A stretch of 36,940 bases of DNA from Prosthecobacter debontii (lineage in GTDB: Bacteria; Verrucomicrobiota; Verrucomicrobiia; Verrucomicrobiales; Verrucomicrobiaceae): the NCBI GenBank assembly GCA_945869695.1, contig CAMBPV010000020.1:1-36940 (forward strand). The letters run 5' to 3'. The notes beneath the pieces were generated by a model. The model worked only from the letters and a program-made list of their open reading frames with translations. It was not told the DNA's origin and ran no database searches. Position 1 is the stretch's first letter. Each line of letters begins with the position of its first letter. Both the position numbers and the translations under genes were made by a program. Shown piece after piece: positions 15,150 to 24,306 of this stretch.

Positions 15150-17330
15150 ATGATTGGCTTGCGCCTACTCATTTTTGGAATCCCCTTTGCCGCCCTCAGT
15201 CTCACCTGGTGGTCGGTGCAGCAATCCCATGCCAGTCGAGTGACACGAACCGGTGAGATCACCGCCATGTTACCCGGGGAACCACCCCGATTGCATCCCT
15301 ACTTGCCTGCGACCGAGGTGGACCGCCAGATCATTGACCTAATCCATGAGCCGCTCATTCGTATTGGTGCTGATGGAAAGTTAAAGCCCGCACTGGCTGA
15401 GAGGTGGGAGTGGAGTCAGACCATCACGTCTTGGTTTCTCACTCCGGAGGTCGCGAAGAAAGCGACCGCCCACCTCAAGGGCATCAGCGCCGATAGCTGG
15501 ATCGATTGGAATTTGGAATCCGCGAAACAGGAGGGGAATGCCGTGGTGATGCAATTCTCCAAGATGTCGGGCGCAGGCCCCCATAAAGTCTTGGACCAAC
15601 TGGGTGCCTTTGATCCTTTGCCCGCCGAATTGATCCGCATTGAAGTCAACGAAACCGCGCGTCCTTACCAGGAGCATTTCATGGCCAATGCCGTGGAGCC
15701 GGGCCAAATCAAGCGGGTCTGGTATGACGGTTCAAATGCGATTGAAATTGTGGCGGCAGGAAATGTATCGAAATTCTTCGAAGAGCTGACCAACTACTAC
15801 CAATCGAAATCGAGCCTCAATCCCCGGATCGAACGGAAGGATAAAATCTACGGACTGCGGGAGCCACAACTCGAGATCATCCTTCGTGAAGGAGTCAAAT
15901 GGCACGATGACACTCCATTTACGGCAGAAGATGTCCGCGCCACCTATACCTACATCACTTCTAAAAAGTGGGCCGCGCCAAACATGGAGGCGCTCCGCCA
16001 GATCCAGGCAGTCGAGGTCTTTGGCCCCTCACGAATCAAAGTGCTGTATCGAAAGATTTTTGGTCCCTCGATTTGTAGTTGGGTGAATCTTCCCATTCTC
16101 CCAGCCGCTTGGCTCAAGGCCCACGCGACCGACGCTGCCGATGCTGAAGGGCACGTCTTCTCCAAAAACGCACCTCCTGGATGCGGCGTCTTCTCCATCA
16201 CTCATCGAGACATGAGATCCCTCGCACTCGCGCCGACTCCCTCAGCTTGGGCTAACTTTCACATCCGCCGACTCACCTTTATCAGTGGTGTTTCGGCCTT
16301 TCAGAGCCGCTTGGGCTATGCCACTGGCTCCGCTGATCTTTTTTGGCCGGAGAACGAGGACGTCTCCGGCCTCGTCAAACAAGAAGGCTTGGCGATTCGT
16401 GGAATGCCTCCGAGGAGCCGATTGGTCGTGCTTTGGAACACGCGTTCTGACTTGCTTTCAGACGTGAGCACCCGCAAGGCGCTCGCCTTGGCAACTGATC
16501 GGGAGGAACTCATCAACACCTTGATGTCGGGTCGAGGACGAGTTCACGAAGGCTTATTTCAACCAGGGTTGTGGTTTGCCAAGAAAACCACCCCAATTCG
16601 TCCAAATCGGGAGGAGTCAGTCAAGGCTCTGGCCAATGCGGGTTGGTTAAAGAATGTCGAGGGAATCGCCACCCGCCCCGGACAAACGCTAAAGTTCGAG
16701 CTGCTCACGACCACGGGGAATCCGCAGCAACAGCGATTGGCGGAGGCCCTGGCAGAGCAGTGGAGGAAGATCGGAGTTCATGTTAATATCACGACCCTTC
16801 CATGGGATGAGATGGTGGGCACTCGACTTTCTCAGAGGCGGTTTGATGCCGCCATCATTGGACTCGAGTTTGAAACGACTTGGGATCAACTCCCATTCTG
16901 GCACTCAAGCCAGGCTGGGCCCGGTGGGCTTAATTTTTGTGGGGTGCAGGACAGACAAATCGACCTTTTGCTCGAAGGACTGCATGAAGAGTTTGATCCG
17001 GATCAGGTTGAGATCAAAGCTGCGGAGTTGGATGCGAGCCTGAGTTCATTGCAGGCCATGCTTCCCCTGTTTACGGACATGTCTCAGGTGGCAGTTCGGC
17101 AGTCGGTTTTGCAAAATAACTCCGACCCCGATGACCCTCGTCCGTGGACGCTCCGGGATCTTGTGTTCAATAAGCCCAGCTCTAACACGCCCAGAGTGGA
17201 TCTGGAAATGATCATCCCCGCGCTACCTTCTGCCAAGCCCGCGCCATCTCCGAGCACCGCGCCGCTTCCCATCCCCACCCCAATACCCAATCTACCGCTG
17301 CCTCCCTCAGTGACGCCTCCGATCCAATGA
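15150..17330 (+). CDS. peptide-type ABC transporter substrate-binding protein (SBP_bac_5), enlarged
   Basis: A 726-residue extracytoplasmic binding protein with an N-terminal membrane/signal segment (residues 5-22). The family pattern starts with PPRLHPYLPATEVDRQIIDL and IHEPLIRIGADGKLKPALAE (residues 46-86). It is then interrupted by roughly 150 residues of different sequence (about 90-240, including DLTNYYQ-like linker sequence). It resumes with ILREGVKWHDDTPFTAEDVR near 243-262, normally adjacent to the first block. Later blocks are present: RLVVLWNTRSDLLSDVSTRK, ALALATDREELINTLMSGRG and RLAEALAEQWRKIGVHVNI. The last 35 residues are a Pro-rich tail. Usual family length is 500-600. It heads an operon with a fused permease and an ATPase, overlapping the permease by ATGA. 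Confidence 0.88.
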   Translation: MIGLRLLIFGIPFAALSLTWWSVQQSHASRVTRTGEITAMLPGEPPRLHPYLPATEVDRQIIDLIHEPLIRIGADGKLKPALAERWEWSQTITSWFLTPEVAKKATAHLKGISADSWIDWNLESAKQEGNAVVMQFSKMSGAGPHKVLDQLGAFDPLPAELIRIEVNETARPYQEHFMANAVEPGQIKRVWYDGSNAIEIVAAGNVSKFFEELTNYYQSKSSLNPRIERKDKIYGLREPQLEIILREGVKWHDDTPFTAEDVRATYTYITSKKWAAPNMEALRQIQAVEVFGPSRIKVLYRKIFGPSICSWVNLPILPAAWLKAHATDAADAEGHVFSKNAPPGCGVFSITHRDMRSLALAPTPSAWANFHIRRLTFISGVSAFQSRLGYATGSADLFWPENEDVSGLVKQEGLAIRGMPPRSRLVVLWNTRSDLLSDVSTRKALALATDREELINTLMSGRGRVHEGLFQPGLWFAKKTTPIRPNREESVKALANAGWLKNVEGIATRPGQTLKFELLTTTGNPQQQRLAEALAEQWRKIGVHVNITTLPWDEMVGTRLSQRRFDAAIIGLEFETTWDQLPFWHSSQAGPGGLNFCGVQDRQIDLLLEGLHEEFDPDQVEIKAAELDASLSSLQAMLPLFTDMSQVAVRQSVLQNNSDPDDPRPWTLRDLVFNKPSSNTPRVDLEMIIPALPSAKPAPSPSTAPLPIPTPIPNLPLPPSVTPPIQ

Positions 17331-18934
17331 TGGAAATCAGTCAAGATCCCCCACGCTTGCTGGCACTGCGACTGATTGCGATCAGCGCGGTCGTTGCCTG
17401 CTCACTTCTGGCATGGCAGGGCGTTCCATCTGGCGAGTGGATCCGCCTTCTCGTCGGTTTGACTCCAACAAGTTCAGGAGGAACCACTCTCGCAAATGCG
17501 CTGTTTGAGCGTTGCACATTGACCTTGGGCCTCGTCGTTGGTGCGGCATGTTTATCTCAGGCAATGAGTCTCGCGGTTTGCCTCATCTCGTTTCAACTGG
17601 GCTTCAGATCGGCGTCAGTGGCTCGATTCATCGCTCGCTTTGTTGCTCTGACCCCGATTTCGGCCATCAGTTGGCTGGCTGTAGGATGGATCGTCGGCAT
17701 GCAGGGACTGCCGGTTGAGTCTCTGACCCCACATCATCCCGTGCCAGGTCAGGACACGGCTGCTCTTGGCATGGGTCGTGTTTTCTGGTGGTGGCTTCTT
17801 CCCATCTGGATCCTGGCGCTGCCGATGACGGGAGAACTGGTGGCCGAGATCGTCCCCTCTTTTTTCCAAGCCAAAGAGCGTGAACTCGCGATGGGTTTGC
17901 GGGCTCGTGGAATTGGAGCCTCAGCGATTCGCTATCGGCATTGGCTTCCTCTGGTGTGGCCTACGATCACTCGTCTTCTTTTGTCCCGTGGATTGCTTCT
18001 TTTTGGCTACGTCATTTTCGTGGAGGAGGCGCTTGGCATACCCGGATGGGGATCGTTTTTCGCCCATTCCATCCAGAGTGGAGCGATCCAAAACATTGCA
18101 GGCGCGGTTTATGCGGCGGGCTGGATGACTGCAGCATGGTGCGTTTGCGTGAGTGTTTTCAAAAGACTCACCTTCCAGACTCCTTCGATCAGGTTCCACA
18201 AAGCTGCACGACCCGAGTTATCCACGCCGAGAGGGTTTGTCACGAGCGCGGCCTGCGTCGTTTTGTTCCTGGGTGCCGCGTTCAGGGGTGGAGAGACCAG
18301 TTCGCTACTATCGGCATTGATTTCCCCCTTGGTACACGACCTCGGAGTTGTATCCGCCACTTCGCTCTTGGCCTTACTCGTTGCCTTCACGTCGGGGAAC
18401 ATCCTTGCCTTTTTGAACGTGAAGCGCATCGGATTTCCGAAAACCAAACTGATGATTACCCTGAGTTGGTCTCCTATACTAATCTATCTCATCGGTATCT
18501 CCGCTTTTCTCAGATTAAGCGATACGGTATGGGTTGCCGTTGGGATCGGAGTCGGCCTTTCAGGAGCTCAATATCTTTACAATCGCTGGTCGGAACTCGT
18601 TTCGAAGCCTCATGTTGAAGCAGCGTATGCACTTGGCTCCAGCAAGCTGAACGCATGGAAACTTCACGTCATGCCTGACATGATTTTCGTCACTCTCTCC
18701 TGGACATTAAAAGCATTTTCGACGCTCCTCCTCTGGCTCGTTTTGATTGACGGCATCATGCCTTCAAAATCAACGGAATCACCTCCGACCCTTGGCTCTG
18801 CCATTTGGCGCGCCAAAGATAACGTCCTTGCGGATCCTATGCCCTTGCTGGTGGCAGGATTCCTCGTGGGGATCTTGGCCTTGTTTTTTGCTCAGCTGAG
18901 CCGCATCGTCCACCCAACCACCACGCCTCACTAA
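17327..18934 (+). CDS. peptide-type ABC transporter permease, apparent DppB-DppC fusion
   Basis: A 535-residue membrane protein with two BPD_transp_1-like halves. The first half has its coupling-helix loop at ERELAMGLRARGIGASAIRY (about 184-203), followed by a DppB-like VEEALGIPGWGSFFAHSIQS. The second half has SKPHVEAAYALGSSKLNAWK (about 426-445), followed by VMPDMIFVTLSWTLKAFS. Each loop is preceded and followed by groups of membrane helices. Normal peptide importers use two separate permeases of about 300 residues each. This single chain is shorter than their sum and lacks an obvious DppC N-terminal tail. It overlaps the binding-protein stop by four bases and ends 3 bases before the ATPase gene. 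Confidence 0.85.
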   Translation: MMEISQDPPRLLALRLIAISAVVACSLLAWQGVPSGEWIRLLVGLTPTSSGGTTLANALFERCTLTLGLVVGAACLSQAMSLAVCLISFQLGFRSASVARFIARFVALTPISAISWLAVGWIVGMQGLPVESLTPHHPVPGQDTAALGMGRVFWWWLLPIWILALPMTGELVAEIVPSFFQAKERELAMGLRARGIGASAIRYRHWLPLVWPTITRLLLSRGLLLFGYVIFVEEALGIPGWGSFFAHSIQSGAIQNIAGAVYAAGWMTAAWCVCVSVFKRLTFQTPSIRFHKAARPELSTPRGFVTSAACVVLFLGAAFRGGETSSLLSALISPLVHDLGVVSATSLLALLVAFTSGNILAFLNVKRIGFPKTKLMITLSWSPILIYLIGISAFLRLSDTVWVAVGIGVGLSGAQYLYNRWSELVSKPHVEAAYALGSSKLNAWKLHVMPDMIFVTLSWTLKAFSTLLLWLVLIDGIMPSKSTESPPTLGSAIWRAKDNVLADPMPLLVAGFLVGILALFFAQLSRIVHPTTTPH

Positions 18935-18937
18935 ATC

Positions 18938-19816
18938 ATGGCCGAGTCCACCCCCGCTTCACCTCCGCCCCTGCTCCGAATCAAAGATCTCTCCATCGAG
19001 TTCCGCCGTCGGGGCGGCGACCCTATGCAAGCAGTGAAAGGCATCAGCCTGGAACTGAATCAGGGTGAGTCACTCGCCATCGTCGGAGAAAGTGGCAGCG
19101 GCAAAAGCGCAACAGCCTTGGCTCTGGCCCGACTTCTTCCCGAGCCACCCGCGCGCATTTCAGCCACCCAGCTTTCGGTGAGCGGACACGACGTGCTCTC
19201 TCTCAATGAGCGCGAGTTGCGCAAAATCCGGGGCAAGGAGATCGCTTACATTTTCCAAGAACCCAGCACCTCCCTAAATCCCGTTTTGACGGTTCGCACG
19301 CAGATGGCGGAGTCCCTGGCGCTTCACAGACCCGAGGTCACCAATCGGGATCAGGAGATCATTCAATGGCTTTACAAAGTGGGCATCGTCGAGCCCGAAA
19401 AGCGTCTCAAGGCTTACCCTCACGAGCTCAGTGGAGGGATGCAACAACGCGTCATGATCGCGATGGCTCTCTGCTGCCAGCCGAGGCTCCTCATCGCGGA
19501 TGAGCCCACCACGGCTCTCGATGTGACCATTCAAAAACAGATCATCGATCTTCTCGCTGAACTCCGCACCAGTCTGAACATGAGCTTGATCCTCATCACG
19601 CACAACTTTGGCATCATCCGCGATGTCGCCGACCGCGTCGCCGTCATGTTCCGTGGTCGCATCGTTGAGACCGGCCCTGTTGAGCAAATCCTCGAAAACC
19701 CCAAGCATCCTTACACCCAAGCTCTGCTCGACTGTGTTCCGCGAATGGGCTCGAAGCTCGAGCGCCTCCGCGCCATTGACTACGACTTGATCGAGAGGAC
19801 AGCGCCCATTATTTGA
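18938..19816 (+). CDS. peptide-type ABC transporter ATP-binding protein (OppD/DppD-like)
   Basis: A 292-residue ATPase that drives the importer from the cytoplasmic face. Motifs are complete: Walker [13 protein letters not shown] near residue 50, Q-loop [17 protein letters not shown] near 105, signature [17 protein letters not shown] near 163, Walker [19 protein letters not shown] near 184, and H-loop [17 protein letters not shown] near 217. It ends shortly after the oligopeptide-importer segment [20 protein letters not shown]. The usual Cys-rich iron-sulfur extension of many DppD proteins is missing, and it is 30 or so residues short. No second ATPase (OppF/DppF) follows, so either it works as a homodimer or a partner is elsewhere. 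Confidence 0.92.
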   Translation: MAESTPASPPPLLRIKDLSIEFRRRGGDPMQAVKGISLELNQGESLAIVGESGSGKSATALALARLLPEPPARISATQLSVSGHDVLSLNERELRKIRGKEIAYIFQEPSTSLNPVLTVRTQMAESLALHRPEVTNRDQEIIQWLYKVGIVEPEKRLKAYPHELSGGMQQRVMIAMALCCQPRLLIADEPTTALDVTIQKQIIDLLAELRTSLNMSLILITHNFGIIRDVADRVAVMFRGRIVETGPVEQILENPKHPYTQALLDCVPRMGSKLERLRAIDYDLIERTAPII

Positions 19817-19845
19817 CCCAAACTCACCCAGTCAGCGCACATCCC

Positions 19846-21291
19846 CTACTTCGCACCTTTCAGGAGCCCCTCCAGCAATCCGCTGCCCATGCCTTGAATG
19901 ACACGGTTTAGCAGCCTGCTGGTATCGGGTTTCACCTTTGGTTTCGCGAGTTTTCCAGTCGATTTGAGGTCCAGATAGAATCGCCCCTTCTCGTCTGACA
20001 TACCTTTGAGCATCGCTCCCGCCTGATCCTGACCGAGACCAAATTTGACCAGACCTTGCACAAGTTGCTCCTGAACCTTTGAGCCAAAATAGATTCGTAG
20101 ATTCAACTCATGCTGATCCTCGGGCGGATTCAACCAACTCTCTTTTCCCACCGAGAGTTCATAGTCGGGCATGGCGAAATTGGCGTCATCCATGAACAGG
20201 ATCCGATCGTCTGAAAATCGGATACGGATGTTCGCATCCTCCGACAAGGGACCACCCATGCTGACATCCCTGAGGTCGATGCCGTATTCGTCGAGCTTCT
20301 TGAGGTCCTTGCTCTCAATGTCGCCAATCTTCATATAACCCGCCAAAAGCGAACCCTTGCGTAAAGTCAGGTGAAGATCTGAAGATGCCGACCAAAGCCC
20401 AGTAGAGGGATCCAAAGGCCGGACTTTCCCTTCACCGTGGAGACGAAGATCCACCTGATTAACCGGCTGATGCACTCCCTTGATCGTCACATGGTCCCGA
20501 ACCACAATTCGGGTATCAAGCAAGAGTTGGAGAGAATTGTGGTTCAGCAAATCAGCCGGATCGATGTCGATTTCGCTAATGGTAAAACTTAGATCCGAAA
20601 GGGTGGTGAGCGTGGTGTTCTTCCGATTGTTGATCATCAGATTGGCTCGTTCCAAACTGGCACGATCAACTCGAATCGAGTAGCCCAGTTCAGGTGCCTG
20701 GACCGCAGGTGTCGAGGTAGCCATTGATGTCTCGTCCGCCCTCGGAGCAGGAGGTTCGACGTCCGGTGTTGTTGGAGCAGGAGGAACGGGTTCCGAATTC
20801 GTCTCAGGCGGATTCACAGCCGCAGGCGGGGACTCTTGAGTTGGTCGCTGAAACAACTGGCCCAGACTGCTTCGACCGTCCTTGGTGATTTCCTCAACCA
20901 CGGAAATGTCAGAGAGAGTCAACTGTTGAACATTCAATCGCTTGGAAACGAGATCCTGAAGTTTCACCTCCAACACGGCGTTGCCGATGCTGATCGGTCC
21001 GGGTTCGATCGCAGTTCGAGTCGCCAGCGCCTTCCCCACTTCTCCATCTCTCGGCCAGAGCCGGCATCCGATGATTTCAAGCCGCGCCGGGTTTGAAAAA
21101 AGGACCAGCCTCACATCATCAATGCCAGCCCGGCAATTCCACGCGGTTTCCATTTGGCTCACCAGCGCCTCCCTGCTCAAGCTTTTCCCAAGCCAAAGCC
21201 TGAGCCCCCCGATTGCCCCGCCGCCCACGACTACCAGCGTAGCGCCCGAGAGGGTGATTTTTTTGAGAATCGAATTCATCGTATTGGTGAT
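19846..21291 (-). CDS. AsmA-like membrane-anchored periplasmic protein
   Basis: A 481-residue protein with one N-terminal membrane segment (ITLSGATLVVVGGGAIGGLR) and a large beta-rich body. VSQMETAWNCRAGIDDVRLV, IGNAVLEVKLQDLVSKRLNV and LTLSDISVVEEITKDGRSSL resemble AsmA/DUF748-type repeats. About residues 150-205 form a Pro/Glu/Ala-rich linker, after which repeats resume (YSIRVDRASLERANLMI). It ends with GLLEGLLKGAK. AsmA-like proteins are thought to help lipid transfer or outer-membrane assembly; the role here is inferred only. The start at 21291 is chosen because AAGGGGG-like sequence (AAGGGGG at -17 to -11) precedes it; ATGs at 21327 and 21276 are alternatives. It is divergent from gltX and convergent with the ABC operon. 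Confidence 0.68.
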   Translation of the reverse strand: MTNTMNSILKKITLSGATLVVVGGGAIGGLRLWLGKSLSREALVSQMETAWNCRAGIDDVRLVLFSNPARLEIIGCRLWPRDGEVGKALATRTAIEPGPISIGNAVLEVKLQDLVSKRLNVQQLTLSDISVVEEITKDGRSSLGQLFQRPTQESPPAAVNPPETNSEPVPPAPTTPDVEPPAPRADETSMATSTPAVQAPELGYSIRVDRASLERANLMINNRKNTTLTTLSDLSFTISEIDIDPADLLNHNSLQLLLDTRIVVRDHVTIKGVHQPVNQVDLRLHGEGKVRPLDPSTGLWSASSDLHLTLRKGSLLAGYMKIGDIESKDLKKLDEYGIDLRDVSMGGPLSEDANIRIRFSDDRILFMDDANFAMPDYELSVGKESWLNPPEDQHELNLRIYFGSKVQEQLVQGLVKFGLGQDQAGAMLKGMSDEKGRFYLDLKSTGKLAKPKVKPDTSRLLNRVIQGMGSGLLEGLLKGAK

Positions 21292-21347
21292 CATAGCCAA
21301 GATTCCCCCTTGTGCATCTTTCTGCATGAGTCATTCATTGCTGATTC

Positions 21348-22667
21348 ATGAGCACACCTGTCCGCGTCCGATTTGCCCCATCCCCAACCGGTTACCTCCA
21401 TGTCGGAGGTGCCCGCACCGCTCTATTCAACTGGCTCTATGCTCGGAATCGTGGTGGGAAGTTTATTCTTCGAATTGAGGACACCGATGAGGCCCGCAAT
21501 ACCGAAACGGCAATGCAGGCGATCCTCGATGGCCTCCGCTGGTTAGGTCTCGACTGGGATGAAGGTCCCGAAGTCGGGGGTGAATTTGGACCGTATTTCC
21601 AAAGCAAGCGCCAGAGCATCTATGACGCTTATTTTGCCAAGCTCGAAGCGGCGGGACGGACCTACACGGAGGAAAATGGAGCCGTCCGTTTCAAGTTCAG
21701 CCGCGAGCCCATCATGGTCGCTGATCTCGTTTGCGGCGATGTGCATTTTGCCTCGACGGAAGAGCCCGACATGACCATCCGCAGGCCTGACGGCTCATAC
21801 ATTTTTCATTTCGTCAATGTGGTGGACGATATTGAAATGAAGATCTCCCATGTCATCCGAGGTGAGGACCACCTTTCGAATACTTGGAAGCACATTGATT
21901 TGATGCACGCCCTTGGCAGCCATCCTCCGCGCTACGCACACATCCCCCTCATTCTGAATCCAGGTGGATCTAAAATGAGCAAACGCGATGAAGGCGCCGC
22001 CATCGATAGTTATCAAAAAAGCGGCTTCCTCCCCGATGCCGTGTTCAATTATCTTTGTCTCCTCGGTTGGACACCGCGTTCGGAAAAGGAAAAGATTGAT
22101 CGACAGGAACTCGTCACCCTTTTTGATGCTGCCGACATTCACAGCTCGAATGCGCGCTTCGACATGGCGAAGTGCACCTGGTTCAATGCGCAGTATCTCC
22201 GTGAACTCGCTCCGGAGGCCTTACTAGGTGCTGCATCACCGTTCCTCCAGTCTGCAGGCATCGACACGGGAAGCAACACCCACGCGGCAGTTGCAGTGCA
22301 CAGCGTGAAGGAAAAGATAAGCCTGCTTTCTGAAATTCCCGCATGGGCCCATTACTTCTTCCGCGAGGACTACCCATTCGAAGAAGAAGTCATCACCAAG
22401 CTAAAGGCCAAAACCGAGAACAAAGCGCTGCTCCAAGCGGTCCTCGATCACCTCCCGTCAATCAGTGATTGGAGTGAGTCAGGTTTCACCATCGGCATCG
22501 AAAGCGTCGCTGCCGAAAACAAAGTGAAACCCGGCTCCATCCTGCCGCTCCTGAGGTTTGCACTCAGTGGTCAAAACCGCGGACCCAATGTCGCCACCAT
22601 CGCTCACCTCATCGGCCAGGAATCGACGGCCAACCGCATCCAACGAGTGCTCACCAAGGTCCTCTGA
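21348..22667 (+). CDS. gltX: glutamate--tRNA ligase, compact form
   Basis: Charges tRNA with glutamate for translation and also supplies the HemA substrate. The 439-residue product has the HIGH-type motif FAPSPTGYLHVGGARTALFN (residues 6-25), IEDTDEARN near 45, VIRGEDHLSNTWKHIDLMHA near 170, and the KMSKS-type motif SKMSKRDEGA near 208. The segment between the catalytic halves is short: AAGRTYTEENGAVRFKFSRE runs straight into VADLVCGDVHFAST, so the insert that often carries Cys/His zinc ligands is missing. The KMSKR motif therefore lies about 30 residues earlier than in E. coli GluRS. The C-terminal anticodon-binding part is present, so this is not the shorter GluQ paralogue. Whether it also charges tRNA-Gln cannot be read from sequence alone. 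Confidence 0.93.
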   Translation: MSTPVRVRFAPSPTGYLHVGGARTALFNWLYARNRGGKFILRIEDTDEARNTETAMQAILDGLRWLGLDWDEGPEVGGEFGPYFQSKRQSIYDAYFAKLEAAGRTYTEENGAVRFKFSREPIMVADLVCGDVHFASTEEPDMTIRRPDGSYIFHFVNVVDDIEMKISHVIRGEDHLSNTWKHIDLMHALGSHPPRYAHIPLILNPGGSKMSKRDEGAAIDSYQKSGFLPDAVFNYLCLLGWTPRSEKEKIDRQELVTLFDAADIHSSNARFDMAKCTWFNAQYLRELAPEALLGAASPFLQSAGIDTGSNTHAAVAVHSVKEKISLLSEIPAWAHYFFREDYPFEEEVITKLKAKTENKALLQAVLDHLPSISDWSESGFTIGIESVAAENKVKPGSILPLLRFALSGQNRGPNVATIAHLIGQESTANRIQRVLTKVL

Positions 22668-22670
22668 GAA

Positions 22671-24302
22671 TCAGACCTTGAACCGATGAACGATGGGCAC
22701 TCGGCGACCCACGCCGAAGGCCTTGGTCGTAACTCGGAGGCCGGGCGCAGCTTGGTGGCGCTTCCACTCATTGATGTCGATCTTCTGAGCGATCCAGCGG
22801 ACCGTGTCCTCGTTGTAGCCACGCTCCACGGCCTCACGCACTGATAGATGCTGCTCCACCAGCAATTCCAAAATCCCATCCAAGATTTCATAGGGAGGCA
22901 AGGTGTCCTGGTCTTTTTGATCAGGCCGGAGCTCCGCGCTCGGTGGCTTCTCGATGCTGGACCACGGAATGATCTCTCGCTCGCGATTGATCCAGCGTGA
23001 CACTTCATAAACGCGCAGCTTGGGCAAGTCGCTGATCACTGCCAAGCCGCCGCACATGTCGCCGTAAATGGTGCAATAGCCCACTGCTAACTCACTCTTG
23101 TTTCCCGTGGTCAAAAGCAGGTGTCCAAACTTATTCGACATCGACATCAGGATCAGCCCGCGAATTCGTGACTGCATATTTTCCTCCGTGATATCCTCTT
23201 TCTTGTCGGCAAAAACACCACTTAGCTGCGATTTCAAAGAAGCAAACACGGGCTCAATCGGAACCGTGCAGTAGTGAATGCCCAGTTTCTCAGCGAGATC
23301 ACGCGCATCGTCCTTACTGCCATCGGATGAAAAAAGACTCGGCATCGAGACGCCCGTCACATTCTCAGCGCCCAAAGCGTCAGCCGCGATGACGGCCGTT
23401 ATCGCAGAGTCGATACCACCACTCAGACCTAGCACCACTGATTTGAAACCACACTTGCGAACATAGTCGCGCGTTCCGAGCACGAGTGCCTGATAAATGT
23501 CTTCTGCCTCCGTCACTGAATCGTCTTTGGCAGGCGGTGTTGCGCCGAAATCTCGACAGGCATTCACCGCTTTGAATCCCGGCAAACGTCCCACCACCTC
23601 CCCTTCACGACTGATCAACACCGAGTGTCCATCAAAGACTAGCTGATCATTGCCCCCGATGGCGTTGCAATAAGCAATGGGCACACAGAGCGCGGTTGCC
23701 AGTTGACACATCATCCGCTCACGGACCGCAGGTTTACCCGCATGAAACGGCGATGCACTGAGGTTGACAATGAGATCTACCCCCTTGGCGGCGAGAACTT
23801 CAGGGGGAGAAACATCGTAAAGTGGCCGTTCCAAATAATCGTCCGTCCAAATGTCTTCACAGATCGTGATGCCCAATCGCAGACCTGCGATTACGACAGG
23901 GTACACATCATCTGCCGGTTCAAAATAGCGCGCTTCATCAAAGACATCGTAAGTCGGAAGCAGTGACTTGTGCCGCACGGAATGCACCTTTCCATTCACG
24001 ATGACCGCTGCGGCATTGCGCAGAGATTTGCCCCGCTTCTTTTCACTGAACTCCACGAAACCAACAACGAGCGGCACTTTGCCAATCTCTCTGGCGATCT
24101 CAACAATCACCGCCTCACTCCGCTGCACGAACCCTGAGCGGAAAACAAGATCCCGGGGTGGATAACCACAGACAGCGAGTTCGGGGGTGATCACCATTTC
24201 GGCACCCTCCTCGACCAGTTTTGCATACGCCTCCAGAATCCGGCTCTTGTTGCCGTCAAAATCCCCCACTGTTGTATTGATTTGTGCCAGTCCGATCCGC
24301 AT
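22671..24302 (-). CDS. nadE: glutamine-dependent NAD+ synthase
   Basis: Makes NAD from deamido-NAD using ammonia from glutamine. The start at 24302 (MRIGLAQINTTVGDFDGN) gives 543 residues. The N-terminal nitrilase-type glutaminase domain has its catalytic triad: Glu41 in VITPELAVCGYPPRDL, Lys112 in RHKSLLPTYDVFDE and Cys148 in GITICEDIW. The C-terminal synthetase domain has the pyrophosphate loop VLGLSGGIDSAITAVIAADA near residue 290, followed by GVSMPSLFSSDGSKDDA and TTGNKSELAVGYCTIYGDM. The C-terminus (GVGRRVPIVHRFKV) is intact. It is the last gene of a tight run with the CPBP protease, aminotransferase and Lrp genes (4-base gap to the protease gene), and converges with gltX with 3 bases between the stops. 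Confidence 0.95.
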   Translation of the reverse strand: MRIGLAQINTTVGDFDGNKSRILEAYAKLVEEGAEMVITPELAVCGYPPRDLVFRSGFVQRSEAVIVEIAREIGKVPLVVGFVEFSEKKRGKSLRNAAAVIVNGKVHSVRHKSLLPTYDVFDEARYFEPADDVYPVVIAGLRLGITICEDIWTDDYLERPLYDVSPPEVLAAKGVDLIVNLSASPFHAGKPAVRERMMCQLATALCVPIAYCNAIGGNDQLVFDGHSVLISREGEVVGRLPGFKAVNACRDFGATPPAKDDSVTEAEDIYQALVLGTRDYVRKCGFKSVVLGLSGGIDSAITAVIAADALGAENVTGVSMPSLFSSDGSKDDARDLAEKLGIHYCTVPIEPVFASLKSQLSGVFADKKEDITEENMQSRIRGLILMSMSNKFGHLLLTTGNKSELAVGYCTIYGDMCGGLAVISDLPKLRVYEVSRWINREREIIPWSSIEKPPSAELRPDQKDQDTLPPYEILDGILELLVEQHLSVREAVERGYNEDTVRWIAQKIDINEWKRHQAAPGLRVTTKAFGVGRRVPIVHRFKV

Positions 24303-24306
24303 AAAC

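Noticed and set aside
17941-18618. Plus-strand 225-codon frame within the permease gene
   Set aside because: It is rich in Arg, Cys, His and Trp and overlaps hydrophobic permease coding sequence that carries the conserved coupling loops.
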